From NCBI GenBank assembly GCA_030674185.1, contig CM060312.1:76670354-76734353 (forward strand): a stretch of 64,000 nt of DNA, in the 5' to 3' direction. Position 1 is the stretch's first letter; each line of letters opens with the position of its first letter. Of this stretch, positions 19,571 through 31,727 are shown piece after piece. Under the pieces are notes generated by a model, which ran no database searches, had not been told where the DNA came from, and worked only from the letters and a program-made list of their open reading frames with translations. The stretch comes from Monoplex corrugatus. Lineage: Eukaryota; Mollusca; Gastropoda; Littorinimorpha; Ranellidae. A program made the translations under genes and the position numbers.

Positions 19571-19639
19571 AGACTGACAGACGAAAGTCGTCGCAGTACC
19601 CATGGGATACACTCCCACACGCATGCAAACACGCACCAC

Positions 19640-19646
19640 GCACACA

Positions 19647-19678
<32 letters not shown>

Positions 19679-19685
19679 TGCATGC
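19640..19685. repeat. (CGCA)n array
   Basis: A short tetranucleotide array. Confidence 0.9.
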
Positions 19686-19689
19686 ACTT

Positions 19690-20255
19690 ACCTTATCGAG
19701 TGAACATCAGAATACCCGAAGACACAGCTTACCTAGAGATTTTAACAACTCTGACTCTCACTTTTACAAAATACTGATCGATCCGAATTCAGGTCGATGG
19801 ACGCGTAAGTCTATCTCAACACAACCTGTGCACCACAAAAAAAATTCGGAAATAAAATCAGTGCAAAGGACAAATCAGTGTATATTTTCCAATTTGTTCT
19901 TCAGTGCTTGCGTAGGCTGTTCACACTAACTTCCAAACTTTCCCTAGTTTGAAATTCCTTTCTCACAAATATGATCGCAATCAGGTTCGAATAACGTAGT
20001 AGTCAATTTATTCCTAGCTGATAGATCGACCACACGCTGTTATTGGCTTTGACAGAATGATCGATGTCAGTATTGATTTATGGAGTTCCTTCACTGCAGT
20101 TGCTCCATGTACAGGCACATGAATTTCGTTTGCTGTCGAGTCTGATACTCTCGAGGTCCCCCCTACGTTACGTTACACAATGCAATACAAGATAATAATT
20201 ATGTATACTTCCAGGTACAGATCTACTGAGTTTGAGGGTAAAAACAATCATGGGC
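19690..20255. other. Unannotated
   Basis: I see no supported feature. Confidence 0.4.
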
Positions 20256-20262
20256 TACTTTT

Positions 20263-20640
<378 letters not shown>

Positions 20641-20867
20641 AGGGACCTGTGAGTAACTGGTCCATTGTGTATTGCTATCTGTATGCGGGCTCGTGTGTGT
20701 GTTCATGCGTGCGTCCATTGTGCGTATACGTGTGTGCGTATGCCTGCGCGCGAGCGCGTGTGTACACAGAATTAACCCTTTGGTATGTGTACTCATACCA
20801 GAAAGACAAATCAGAGAGAGAGAAACAGACAATGTGAGTGTATGTCAATACATGTCAATTCTAAGCT

Positions 20868-21060
20868 TATTGTTGATGAGCCAGGTCCTCCATACTAATC
20901 TATCCCCTGTCTCTGCAAGTACATCTCCCACCCTCACTGTCTTCAGCCACTCTGCAAGTCCGTCCAATATTTTCTGCCTAGGTCTATCTGATGCTCTCTT
21001 TCCCTCCAGCTTTCCTGTTGTGACCAGGTGCTGTAATTTCTCATAAAATGTTCTATAAAT
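20868..21060 (-). mobile_element. RTE-like LINE 3' fragment, copy 4
   Basis: The minus strand reads FYEKLQHLVTTGKLEGKRAS, RQKILDGLAEWLKTVRVGDV and LAETGDRLVWRT. It lacks the (TGA)n tail and is truncated on both sides. Confidence 0.85.
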
Positions 21061-21390
21061 ACGGGTAGGGCGTGCAAAATCAGGAGGTGAACCTCCAACT
21101 GACTCCAACACACAGTTCCATAATCTCACGAGACTGATGGATGCTATTTGAATCTGAGCTTCCACCAAAAAATTTTATGAGTGTTATTGCCAGCCATCTA
21201 TCTGTAAATAGAGATACATCCTCTAACCCAGCTAATGAATGAGGTACCAAGCTGACTGTCTTCAAGCTCAGGGAAGATAAAGCAGCGAGTGAAAGATGGG
21301 CATCGCTCTCATAATGCCAGCCCCGAGAAACGGTTAGGTCTCTTATGTCACCTCACGTACCAACAACCTCAGGGTTAGGGGGACGACCTT
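21061..21390 (-). other. Unrecognised open stretch
   Basis: A minus-strand frame is open from about 21320 to 21080 (SLAALSSLSLKTVSLVPHSL, then LEDVSLFTDRWLAITLI) without clear splice signals. It could be a decayed exon or repeat; I do not recognise it. Confidence 0.2.
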
Positions 21391-21394
21391 CACG

Positions 21395-21600
21395 TTCTTT
21401 GATTGATCGACTGATTGATTGCTTGATCGACCGATGTATTTACTTACTTGATTGGATGAATGAATGACTGATTGATTGATTGATTGATTGATTGATCTAT
21501 TTCCTTAATTGAACGATTGATTTATTGATTGATTAATTGACTGACTGATTGACTGATTGACTGACTGATTGACTGATTGAGCTGTCTATTTACTCATTTA
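21395..21600. repeat. (TGAT)n imperfect array
   Basis: Tetranucleotide repeats with TGAC variants. Confidence 0.9.
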
Positions 21601-21814
21601 TTTACTTTTTTTCATTCATCGTAAACCCTGGAATACCTACTCCTAAAAGAAACAAAATGCACGCGCCTGTGCCATGAAACCGTACCAACCTGGGCAGATA
21701 CCAAACCCTTGCATTATATGACACCCCGGCAACCTCAGGGATCATGATCTCCTTACCTAGCCTCCCCCCCCCCCCCACCTCACCGCATCTGTTTATCTGC
21801 TGCCTCCTTCCATT

Positions 21815-21980
21815 CTCTGTCTGTCTGTCTCTCTGTCTCTCTCTCTCTCTCTCACTCCACACACACACACACACACATACACGCACACACACACACACAC
21901 ACGCGCACACACAATTTCTGTCTCGGAAACTGGCACTGATGTGAATTATCCTCCAGCCAATGCACACACACACACACACA
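21815..21980. repeat. (CT)n/(CA)n low complexity
   Basis: TGTC and CT runs pass into CA runs. Confidence 0.9.
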
Positions 21981-22041
21981 GGTTTTTAACTATAAGTGAA
22001 TTCTATTCCATAGGAATGAAATGGAATTTAGTTACAGCAGA

Positions 22042-22140
22042 ACAGCCCGACAGCTAAGCGGTAAAGACATCCATTACAAGATTAACTTGGCCTTGGAACA
22101 TCTGACTATCTGGGATGCGCGGGTTCAAACCCAGGTAGAA
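22042..22140 (+). repeat. tRNA-derived SINE head
   Basis: An A-box-like CAGCTAAGCGGT (22049) and a perfect B-box core GGGTTCAAACCC (22121) lie in the right order. The spacing is longer than in a functional tRNA, and no cloverleaf closes. It is probably a SINE promoter region. Confidence 0.5.
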
Positions 22141-22333
22141 GACTCATTTCTCAGAGAAAAAAAAAATTATAGCAGAGGGACATCCTGGTTGTGGCCCAGT
22201 CCCCTGAGTAGAGAGTGTAAGGAGTTTAGCGCCGAAACACTTTGTAATTGAAGGGTGTGTGGGGGAGGGGAGGGGGGCTTCTCTGAGGACTTTCTGCTGC
22301 CAGCTCTCCCAAAGTTTCTAGCTATTTTTAAGT

Positions 22334-22488
22334 TTAACCCTTCGACTCCCGCACCCTATCCACCAACTGCAAAAGCTTAGAAGAAGCTGGTGGATAAGGT
22401 GAGGGAGTCAAATGGTTAAGTTTTTGCTTTGCTGGCATGGTTAGCTATGAAGGATGCTGTAAGACAGTGTGCGGGAGTCAAAGGGTTA
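22334..22488. mobile_element. TTAA palindromic MITE, copy with lost left inner arm
   Basis: The outer left arm TTTAACCCTTCGACTCCCGC is followed by a half inner palindrome (AGAAGCTGGTGGATAAGG). The long-type right arm (GCTTTGCTGGCATGG) ends GGAGTCAAAGGGTTA. Confidence 0.8.
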
Positions 22489-23178
22489 TGCAAATAAAGT
22501 GTACCTCGTGGCTTGGATTTTAATCATGTGGAGAAAATAGTTCTCCTGAGGAATCATAATCCCGGATCTACGAACGTTTTTTTTAGAGACCCCCTCTACC
22601 AAGACCATAACCGCCCCTGCAAAACCCAAGAAGATAGTTAAGAGTCAAAACGATTTGATATCAGTAAGCTTTCAAAATGGATCTACACAACTGAAATTTC
22701 TGGTTATACTTCAGAATGGGTTATGACGTCCCCCCTCCACTCCCCCCCCCCCCCCCGGGGGAGAAAGTATGCCTGGAACCACAGTGGTGGGGATAATTTA
22801 CGCTGCAGGAGCCTATTCAGGCTATCGTCGCAGCGGGTGGTAGGAGCGCATGGCTTGATTTGAATAAGCAGTCCTCATTTTTTTATGTTATTTTTTTTAC
22901 TACTGTATAATAACTTAATTTTTCTTATTTATTTATTTATGAGTGAAAATAACTAATTTAAGTGGTGTTTCAACTACAGTTTCTCTTCAGTTTTTAGAAC
23001 ATGACGTTTAGTTTCTTTGCTGTGTCCGACTGGGTGGGGGGGGGGGGGGGAACTACTGCCCCAACGGACACCCCGAGTTCAACTCAAAGATGTCCTGTTT
23101 CGGCGCTGCATCTCCCTAGTCGGGTGGGGGGAGGGGGGTGGGGCTGGAGGGGGGGGGGCTGGAGAGTGGGGGGCTGAT
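22489..23178. other. Unannotated; C- and G-homopolymer tracts
   Basis: No gene is supported. C-runs lie near 22742 and G-runs at 23035-23052 and 23125-23170, the last in the 3' UTR of the adjacent LINE. Confidence 0.4.
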
Positions 23179-23530
23179 TTATTTATGGGCAGCTGAGGCT
23201 GCTCTGCCCAGTGCTGCAGAAAATGCGGCGACGGAGCGTGCCTGCACTACCTCCTCCTCCAGCTTGTTCCAGTCTTCAACAGTCCTTGTGAAGAAAGAGC
23301 ATCCATACTGCTCTGTCCTTGTCTGGGGGACTTTGTAGCCACGGCTGTTGTTACATGCGTGTTTGGCGATGATGTTTGTTGCCACGTGGTCTGCATAGGT
23401 CTTCATTTTGATTTTCCTTTTGGTCTTATCCCCTGGGGTCAGGTATTTTTCTGGTGGTAGGGCTGGAAGCTGACCTTCTGTTATTTTATATAGTGTTACC
23501 AGCCTTTGGTGTGTCCTTCGCTGCTGATGT
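23179..23530 (-). pseudogene. Non-LTR retrotransposon RT C-terminus fragment
   Basis: The minus strand reads HQQRRTHQRLVTLYKITEGQ, then PPEKYLTP, RGYKVPQTRTEQYGCSFFTR and TVEDWNKLEEEVVQA to a stop. This is the usual end of Jockey/CR1-group RTs (RxxxRLVxLYKI ... YSFFPRTIxxWN). In-frame stops just upstream (about 23530) mark where homology is cut. It differs in sequence from LINEs A and B and from the RTE copies, so it is another family. Confidence 0.8.
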
Positions 23531-23582
23531 TATTATCAAGGAAGGTTTATTATCAGATGATCCTGAACCGTATGCGTGACAG

Positions 23583-23960
23583 ATGAAAAAAAAATCCACG
23601 AAGAGAAGGCAGGATTTATACCTGAAAGATTATGCACCAAGAGAAAATCTTCACTTTCTCAGCAAAAAGTGCCAGAAATATCAGGTGCCAATCAGCTTCA
23701 TCGACTTAAGTCAAGCTGGATGTTTTTTATGTTTCCACATTATGCCATCGGAACAGACACACGCTTGCGGTGATCCTGGAAATATAATGTGGCCGTTGCC
23801 GTGGAGTGTTTTCCATGGCCACGACATATGCATCAGGGGACGTCACTCGAAGGGCACAGAGATACTGTTGGTAAACGCGAAACCGGTTGTCACAGTGGAC
23901 TTGCGTCGAACAGATCGTTACCAAAATGATAAGAAAATTATGTCGTCATGTCAAAAGTGA
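23583..23960 (+). CDS. Unrecognised 125-codon ORF
   Basis: The frame is open from an ATG at 23583 to a stop at 23960 in normal-complexity DNA. It starts basic (KKKSTKRRQDLYLKDYAPRE) and has three CxxC-like spacings (CFLCFH). A mid-segment reads GDPGNIMWPLPWSVFHGHD, followed by GRHSKGTEILLVNAKPVVT. I do not recognise a family and see no signal peptide or membrane segment. It lies next to a LINE end, so it may be part of an unrecognised mobile element, an exon, or chance. Confidence 0.25.
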   Translation: MKKKSTKRRQDLYLKDYAPRENLHFLSKKCQKYQVPISFIDLSQAGCFLCFHIMPSEQTHACGDPGNIMWPLPWSVFHGHDICIRGRHSKGTEILLVNAKPVVTVDLRRTDRYQNDKKIMSSCQK

Positions 23961-24895
23961 AGTATGTCAGTTGTTTTATTGTTGGTTGTCATGTTCAGAT
24001 GCTGATGTCTGAAATTCAGTTGCAGTTGGGAGTTTGGTCATCTGGCTCAGTAGTGTATGTTTCTTGAAAACGATGTAAATCTAGATAGATATTAGAAATA
24101 ACAGCGCATGGAATGGGTCATCATCATTGGATGGTTCCTTGTGGATGTATTAGCTAACTCTGCAAATGACGTAATAAGCATGATAAGACCAACTTTAATC
24201 ATCGTACATTTACCATAGGCCACAATTAGTGATTACAACGCTTACGACGCTCCCCCTGAGTTTTACACACACACACACACACACACACATACACACAGAC
24301 ACACACACACACACACACAGACTACAGAGTGACACACACGCACACACACACACACACACAGAATCTCACACAGAGAATCTCACACAAGCCAGGTGAGAGC
24401 GTTATTTGCAACAATGCCATGTTTATTATTTGATATTTCCATTTTGTTTTTATTGTTGTTTGTTTGGTTTGGTTTGTCTTTAGACTTTTTAAAACTTCTT
24501 TTTAAATACCTGTATAGGCCTCAGACATTCAATTAATGCAAAACAAGACTGTAATAATTGTACTCACATTGTAAGAAAACATCACTGCATTATGATTATG
24601 TCCATTAGTGTGTTGTTTACATATTGATTTGGAATAGGCCTACTTGTTGCATAAGACTATCAGGAATTTGTGCTTACATGCAAATCATGTCCAAAACCTA
24701 AACAGTCAGCTTGACCAACAGCTAATTATAGCATAAATATCAGAAATGACTTAAGTAGGCCTGTAGCGAGTGGAGGGAAGAAAGATCCTCATTTTTTTGG
24801 CCCAACAACATAAAACTTTCCCACAGTATCTGTAAGACAAAGCAAATGGATGCTTTTAAAAAACCACATCAAAACATATGATACAGTAAGCTCTC
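23961..24895. other. Unannotated; (CA)n array at 24264-24361
   Basis: Apart from the CA array I see no supported feature. It contains TAGGCCTA at 24635. Confidence 0.4.
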
Positions 24896-24899
24896 ACAA

Positions 24900-25482
24900 T
24901 TTAATAACACTAAAGCAAAAAGAATATTTTAAATGGTATGGTCCATATATATGTTCCATACTGACTATACATCAACAGTGATATGGGATGGTTGCAGTGA
25001 ACCTCCATTGAAAAAAATCAATTTCCTGCACAGCAGAGCAAGAAAACTTTTGTCTGACAGCTCCCTATCATCAGACCAAAAAAGAAACAAAAAACAAAAA
25101 AACAAAAAACAAAACAACAACAAAAACTATCAGAAATATTATCACTCTTAAACTAACTTAAGTACAACAAAAGCACAATAAATGTTCAAAACTGTGCAGA
25201 GCTTCGCCTCCAAAATATTTAACAGAACTATTTATGCCTAGCCAAACACCAAAAGAAATTCACAGATTTGACTTTTGTCTTCCAAGACCAAGTTTAGGCA
25301 TATCTAAAACAAGCATCTTCTTTTCTGGTATGTTGTATCTCTGGAATACATTGCCCACCTACATCAAATCATGGATATCACTAAACGTCTTTAAACGAAA
25401 ACTCCACAGATATCTGCTTGAAATATTGTCAATAATTTTTCTAATTAAAACCTCTTTTCTAAATCTACATACACTGTGCTAA
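24900..25482 (+). pseudogene. Non-LTR retrotransposon RT C-terminus fragment
   Basis: Plus-strand frames read VIWDGCSEPPLKKINFLHSR and ARKLLSDSSLSSDQ near 24970-25075. After a frameshift and A-rich run they read LCRASPPKYLTELFMPSQTP (25190-25250) and FFSGMLYLWNTLPTYIKSWI to a stop at 25482. This matches the conserved order of LINE RT tails (WGxCS, LQxRAxKL, PxYLxELF, SxxxWNxLPxxIK). Two frame breaks show it is dead. Confidence 0.75.
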
Positions 25483-25676
25483 TGAAACCTCTAGTGAGTT
25501 ATATTCATCCCACTTTCATACTGTTATCTTTCTGTATCAAAAACACAAAATCATTCTTTGCTGCTGTATTCTCTTCCTGTTGATTAATTTAAACATATTT
25601 AGCCATTTATGACTTGTTTGAATATTGTATGTATTATCGTTCACCTATTTGCATCATTCATAGCGTTACAGCTGAC

Positions 25677-25802
25677 ATGTCACACATACACACACGCATG
25701 TATACGCACATACACACACACATGCACACACACATGCACACACACACACACACACAACACACACACACACACACACACACCACACACACACACACACACA
25801 GC
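25677..25802. repeat. (CA)n array
   Basis: Dinucleotide array with ATAC/GCAC interruptions. Confidence 0.95.
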
Positions 25803-26531
25803 TTTGTTTTTCTTCTTGATTGCTTCTTTTACAGTGTTCTTCTTGTATCAATGTTAGTAATCTATGAATATGATATAGGTCTACATTGTTATTGTTAAGG
25901 GTTGAGTTGTACTTGCTTTATATGTATTGGGTAGGCCTATCTGTTTATATATCATGCTTTTGTAATGCTTTTGATCGATTGCCATGTACATGGAGATTTA
26001 TGAACTTTTTATATTTTCTACAACATGGCATATGGTAATCTATCATTATCATTATTATGTCTCTCAACCCCACACACACCCCTGTATGTTCTTAATGCTG
26101 TGTAATTTACTTTTTTGAAATTAAATTTTAATGTAGCTACTGGCAGTATTATTTTATTGTTGTTGTTCTTATTGTTCTTGTTAAGGGTTGACATGTATTT
26201 ATTTTCATATAATGTGTGCTTTTGTCTCGCATGCTTTTGTACAACACATGACCCATCAGCATATGTAAAGTCAGTATTATTAAATGACTCGTGTTATGAT
26301 TTTTCACAATTTGTGTTTTCTATGTTCTTTTTTATGCATACAGTTTGTATGCAAACTGGCAAAGACTAGCTATAACTGTATAACTGTAAGACAAGTGCAG
26401 TGGGACCTAATGCTACCATCCTTGAGTCATAGTGTTTTGAAGTCTGAAGTCTTACCACAGTTTCAGGAACATCTTCCAAAGTACAGAGACTGATATTTAT
26501 ACATTTTTAAGTCTGGTCACGTTGCAGCTGA

Positions 26532-26532
<1 letters not shown>
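25803..26532. other. Unannotated, possible LINE 3' UTR
   Basis: It is AT-rich. A similar phrase occurs twice (TTGTTAAGGGTTGA near 25890 and 26178), suggesting an internal duplication. No gene is seen. Confidence 0.35.

Positions 26533-26612
<80 letters not shown>
26533..26612. repeat. (GT)n array
   Basis: Dinucleotide array. Confidence 0.95.
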
Positions 26613-26869
26613 CTCACATGTGTGTGCATAAAATTGAAAGATTTGTATTATATATATATATGAAATGATGAATACATTTTTTTTCTATGTTATCAGTATT
26701 ATCTGTTGTCATTTAAAAGACGAGCTGACCTTGTAAATAACTGCATTAATACCTGGGCTTAACTGACTGTGTTTGTATTGCATTAATGACCCATAAGTGC
26801 TTCCCCTCTCCCTTTGTTTGTTTGTTATGATCTGTTACTATATAAAATGCGAGCACTGTTTATGTCATG

Positions 26870-26910
26870 TATATAGATAGATAGATAGATAGACAGAGAT
26901 AGATAGATAC

Positions 26911-26956
<46 letters not shown>

Positions 26957-26972
26957 CGATTAGATAGATATA
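26870..26972. repeat. (GATA)n array
   Basis: Tetranucleotide array. Confidence 0.95.
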
Positions 26973-27002
26973 TATGAGGTTGTGTCAAAAGTTTGTCAAC
27001 AC

Positions 27003-27203
<201 letters not shown>

Positions 27204-27373
27204 TTCCCTTCGAGACCTTTAAGATCTCATTCTGCTGTTCATTGCCAGATATTCTTAGGACTTCCCTTGTTGTGTCTTCTTTTTGGTATCTAGTGAGAGT
27301 TGTCTGGGTGATGTCAGCCGGCCTTCTCTTTTCAGATGATACGCCATTAGGTGATGATTTTTTTCTGTTGATA

Positions 27374-27639
27374 GGACATTATATTTTACACATAACATTG
27401 AGCATTTGATGGGACATTATATGATGCATAAGACATTGAGCATTTGATGGGACATTATATGATGCATAAGACATTGAGCATTTGATAGGACATTATATGA
27501 TACATAAGACATTGAGCATTTGATAGGACATTATATGATACATAAGACATTGAGCATTTGATAGGACATTATATGATACATAAGACATTGAGCATTTGAT
27601 AGGACATTATATGATACATAAGACATTGAGCATTTGATG
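27374..27639 (+). repeat. 38-bp minisatellite, seven copies, abutting a NUDT5 splice acceptor
   Basis: Units begin GGACATTATAT at 27374, 27412, 27450, 27488, 27526, 27564 and 27602 (exact 38-bp period). Each contains AAGACATTGAGCATTTGAT. The last unit ends about 10 bp before the exon at 27650. Confidence 0.95.
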
Positions 27640-27649
27640 TCTATTACAG

Positions 27650-29332
27650 GAAATGTGCAGAGGCAAATGGCTGGCTCTGAATGAAATAACATACGAGGAT
27701 CCCCTTGGGAAAGAGAGGTAAATCATATATTTGAAAAAAAGAAAATATTACATTAGTAAGTACTAAGCAGTGGTTTATTTCTACTAAAAACAAGAGACTG
27801 TGAAGACGGACAACACATTGATGATTACGATCATAGTCATGATAATTACTTTAATGATTGTTGTTTACATCTTTATCATATATGCTTAGTCCTAATATTA
27901 AGAATAATTCATTGTCACTATTGGGAAAGGTAATCAACAGTGACAGCCAGTTTCTTTATATTTCCACGTCGGTTTCATAAACTGATTTTTTTTTAATATT
28001 GATTTGACTTGTTTGTGTGTCTGTTTATACTTATATGCAGGTGTAATGCAACATATGTCTGTGAAGAAAATATGACAGCAAGGATTTTTCATCTGTTCAT
28101 GATTGGCGGATCCTTTCTTAAAGCAGTTGCCAGTTTATAAGTGGAAACTGGAATAGTCCAATATTGAACTTTGTTGGTTCAAAATGTGAAGATACAGATC
28201 TGCTTGAATGTTTGGAGATATGCCTCAGCTCTCTGTGACAGATTTTAACCAAGTTTGGTACAGATATGAAGGTAGATCTAGAGTGGAAGTTCCATTTAAA
28301 AGCAGTCAAAGGTCATGATCTCAATGATGCAAAAAATGCCTAAAAATATTAGCAAGCATTTGGCTGTTTACAGAATTACTTATTGAAAGTTATCCTTCAG
28401 TTCGTTTTGAGCTTGACCTTTACTGGTCATGATAGCATTGGCATTGCATAAATTTACAGAGAATGGTATGAACTTTGAAAAAAATTTGATCATAATGTTA
28501 TATACTCAATCTTGTCACTCCCTCACCTTAAGCTGGTAGAAGGGTACTTGAGGGAGTGGCTTCAACCCTTGTCTCCCGCACCCTGTCCACAGCATCCTGC
28601 ATTGTCAACCATGCTAACAAGGCAAAAACTTGACCCTTTGACTCCCTCACCCTATCCACTAGCATCCTGCAGGAAGCTGGTGGATAGGGAGAGGGAATCA
28701 AAAGGTTAAGTTTTTGCAGTTGGTGGATAGAGTGTGGGAGTCAAAGGGTTAAACTTGTAGAAAATAAAATTTATGGTCTGAAGAATATTGATCTCTAGGA
28801 TATTGACTTGTGTTTGCAGAAAATGGGAAGTAGTTTCCAGAACTACCAAGATTGGAAATGGAACTGATGGTATGGTTGCCTTTGTTTCCACATTCTGTTT
28901 AATCCAGAAAGATGTCCCAAAAGAAGCCAAAAACAGAACATTTGACAGTGTAACAGAAGAGATTGGTTGTACTCTTCTAATCTCCGTTAATAGACTACTG
29001 CAAACTCTGTTATAAGAACTGGATTATACTTCTTGTTTCTTATGCAAGGTATTTTACACATTCAGGTTGTACAAACCTTTTACATTTCTTCAATTTCAAG
29101 AGTGAATAATTCTTAGTTTGTTTTGTTTTATTTCGTGTAGTTAGGATATATAGCTTGTTTAATTTATGCTGTAGATAATTTTAGATACAGGAAGTCTATA
29201 AATATTGTATGCTTCTTTTAAGTTATTCCATTTGTCTCAGAGAGACCTTGTGTAGTGTCATAAATGAAAAAAATGAAAAAGGTATTTTGTGTAAAAAAAA
29301 AACCCAAATGCCTACACACACATGCCACGCAT

Positions 29333-29363
<31 letters not shown>

Positions 29364-29380
29364 TGCATGCACCACACACA

Positions 29381-29434
<54 letters not shown>

Positions 29435-31672
29435 CACCATAACTAGCAATACATGCAGACAATACAAATACATCACACAAAACTACATCACACACTTAAC
29501 ACACCGCAGGCATCCCTAACAGTTTACGTACCACCACCACCCCCCATCATCCCCCCCACCACACACACAAAACGTGATGATATTCATTCTGGGAGAGGCT
29601 TGGGTCTGAAAAGACTTGTACTGATTTGTGTTAAGAAGAACATGATAGTAAAATTTAGTATTCAAGATGAGATGTATACTTTTGTTCATTAAAGTAATGG
29701 TGATGGTTACAATGATGATGAGAATGATTCTGCTGGTGGTGATGACAATAAGGACAGTGATTATGATGATGATGATGTTGCTCATTTTCTGTGGCAGCGG
29801 TGGTGATTGTCCCATTTTTGAAGCAAAAGTCTAAGCCTGACTCTGTGGTTCTTGTCAAGCAGTATCGACCTCCGATAAAAGCCTACTCTTTGGAGTTTCC
29901 AGCAGGTATGCATGTCAGTGTTTTGGGGCTTTCTTGTTTGTTTTATTTTTGGTGGTTTTTCTTTTTGTTTCTAACAGTAATTTGCGCATGATTTACTTCT
30001 AAGGAAAAATAAAATGATGTTTGTGAAGTAAATGGAAAATTACTTTTGTTTGCACACTGCACACGGAGAAAGATGAACTTTTGACATGGACGTAAGATGA
30101 TGGTAGAAAGTGATGATAGAGAAACAGTAGAGTAGTAGTGTTAGGTGCATGCAGTGATGAGGATCATAGTATATGTATCTCACAAGTTTTGTGTGGGCTG
30201 TTTCAGGTTTGATTGATGGAGGTGAGAGTCTACAAGAGTGTGCTGTGCGTGAGCTGAGAGAGGAAACTGGGTATTCAGGTGTTGTAAAGCACACATCACA
30301 AGGTAAGCCTCTTCTTCTACTCCTTAAAGCAAACAGCTAGACGAAAAAAAAAAATCACCCAAACCCCAAATGAAATAAAGGGAAAAAAACAGAATAATGC
30401 ACAAGTGAGTATTTTAGGCATTTGTACTGTATTGTGTGTTTGAAATAAAACTATGGATCTAGGAAATGTATTTAGTAAGCTGGATTAGAACAACTGCTGT
30501 TAAGTTCAGCCGAAATGACCCAGCAGGGGTGCAGGTCTCCACTAGTGGGTGGCCTCATGGTGGCTTGACATGTTTGACTCCCATGAGCTTTCTGTCACCG
30601 GGACTTCAGCTAAATGAGCTTGGGTTTGGTGGTGTGTTGTGAAGCCAGAGCTAGTGGTAGAGATCAGTACCACTGAGAAAATGGGCCAAAAAAACAAACA
30701 AACATATGAAAATGAATGGATTTAGTCATTGTTCAGGTAGAAATGGTCTTATCTGCATTCGTTGTAGAAGTCAGCTATGAAAGAATCAGGTTCCCTTTCA
30801 TGTCGTTAGTTGTTTTGTTTTGTCTTGTTTTTTGAGTCCTTTTCTCACACTGGACAAAGCAGCAGGGAAGTTTCAGTCTTTTTCTCCTAATTTTTGTATT
30901 TGGTGTTTGTTTGTTTGTGATCTTATGCTTGACAAAGGCCAGTTGGCCGAAAATTTGCGCCTGTCTTGTCTGGTTGTATTAAATAAGCATTCTTATTCTT
31001 TTTTCATGTGTTTTCGGGTTCCTGTTTGCTTAAACATGGGCAGTCACACTTGTTTTGGAGTTTGTTTTGTTTTGTTTTGTTTAATGTATTTGAAGCCTAT
31101 ATAAAAGTGTGCAGTTACCTAACCAGAAAATGATTTATGACCGACTTATTTAGGACCCATAGTTTCAACAAATTACTTTTCTGTTTTTGTTTTGTTTTGT
31201 TTTGTCTGTTGAGTTGTTTTGTTTATAATGTCCAAAATTGACCCAGCAGTTTATCATTGTTGTCATATTAACATTTATATGAATTGTTATTGTTGTGATA
31301 TTAACATTTATATGAATTGTTATTGTTGTAATATTAGTATTTATATAAATGTTTATGTTTATGTTTGTTAGTTGGTTGACTAATTCATTGAATGGTTTGT
31401 TTTCTGGAAACACATGACTTTAACTAGTTTAAGGTATGTCATGTGTTAATTTAACTTGACAGCTATTGATTTTTGCTATTTTTACTTTTAAGGGAAAAAA
31501 AGGGGACAGCTTCTGTTGTTAAATCTAGATGTCCTGTCATATCTGCTTTGAGGATTCATTTTTTTCAACTGTTTCTGAGTTCATGTGAGTGAAAGTCTGT
31601 GTGTAGGTGTGTGTGTATGTGTGTGTCTGTGTGTAGATGTGTGTGTCTGTGTGTGTGTGTGTGTGTGTGTAG

Positions 31673-31727
<55 letters not shown>

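Noticed and set aside
20774..20790. TTAACCCTTTGG as a MITE end
   Set aside because: Only 12 bp match and no partner end nearby.
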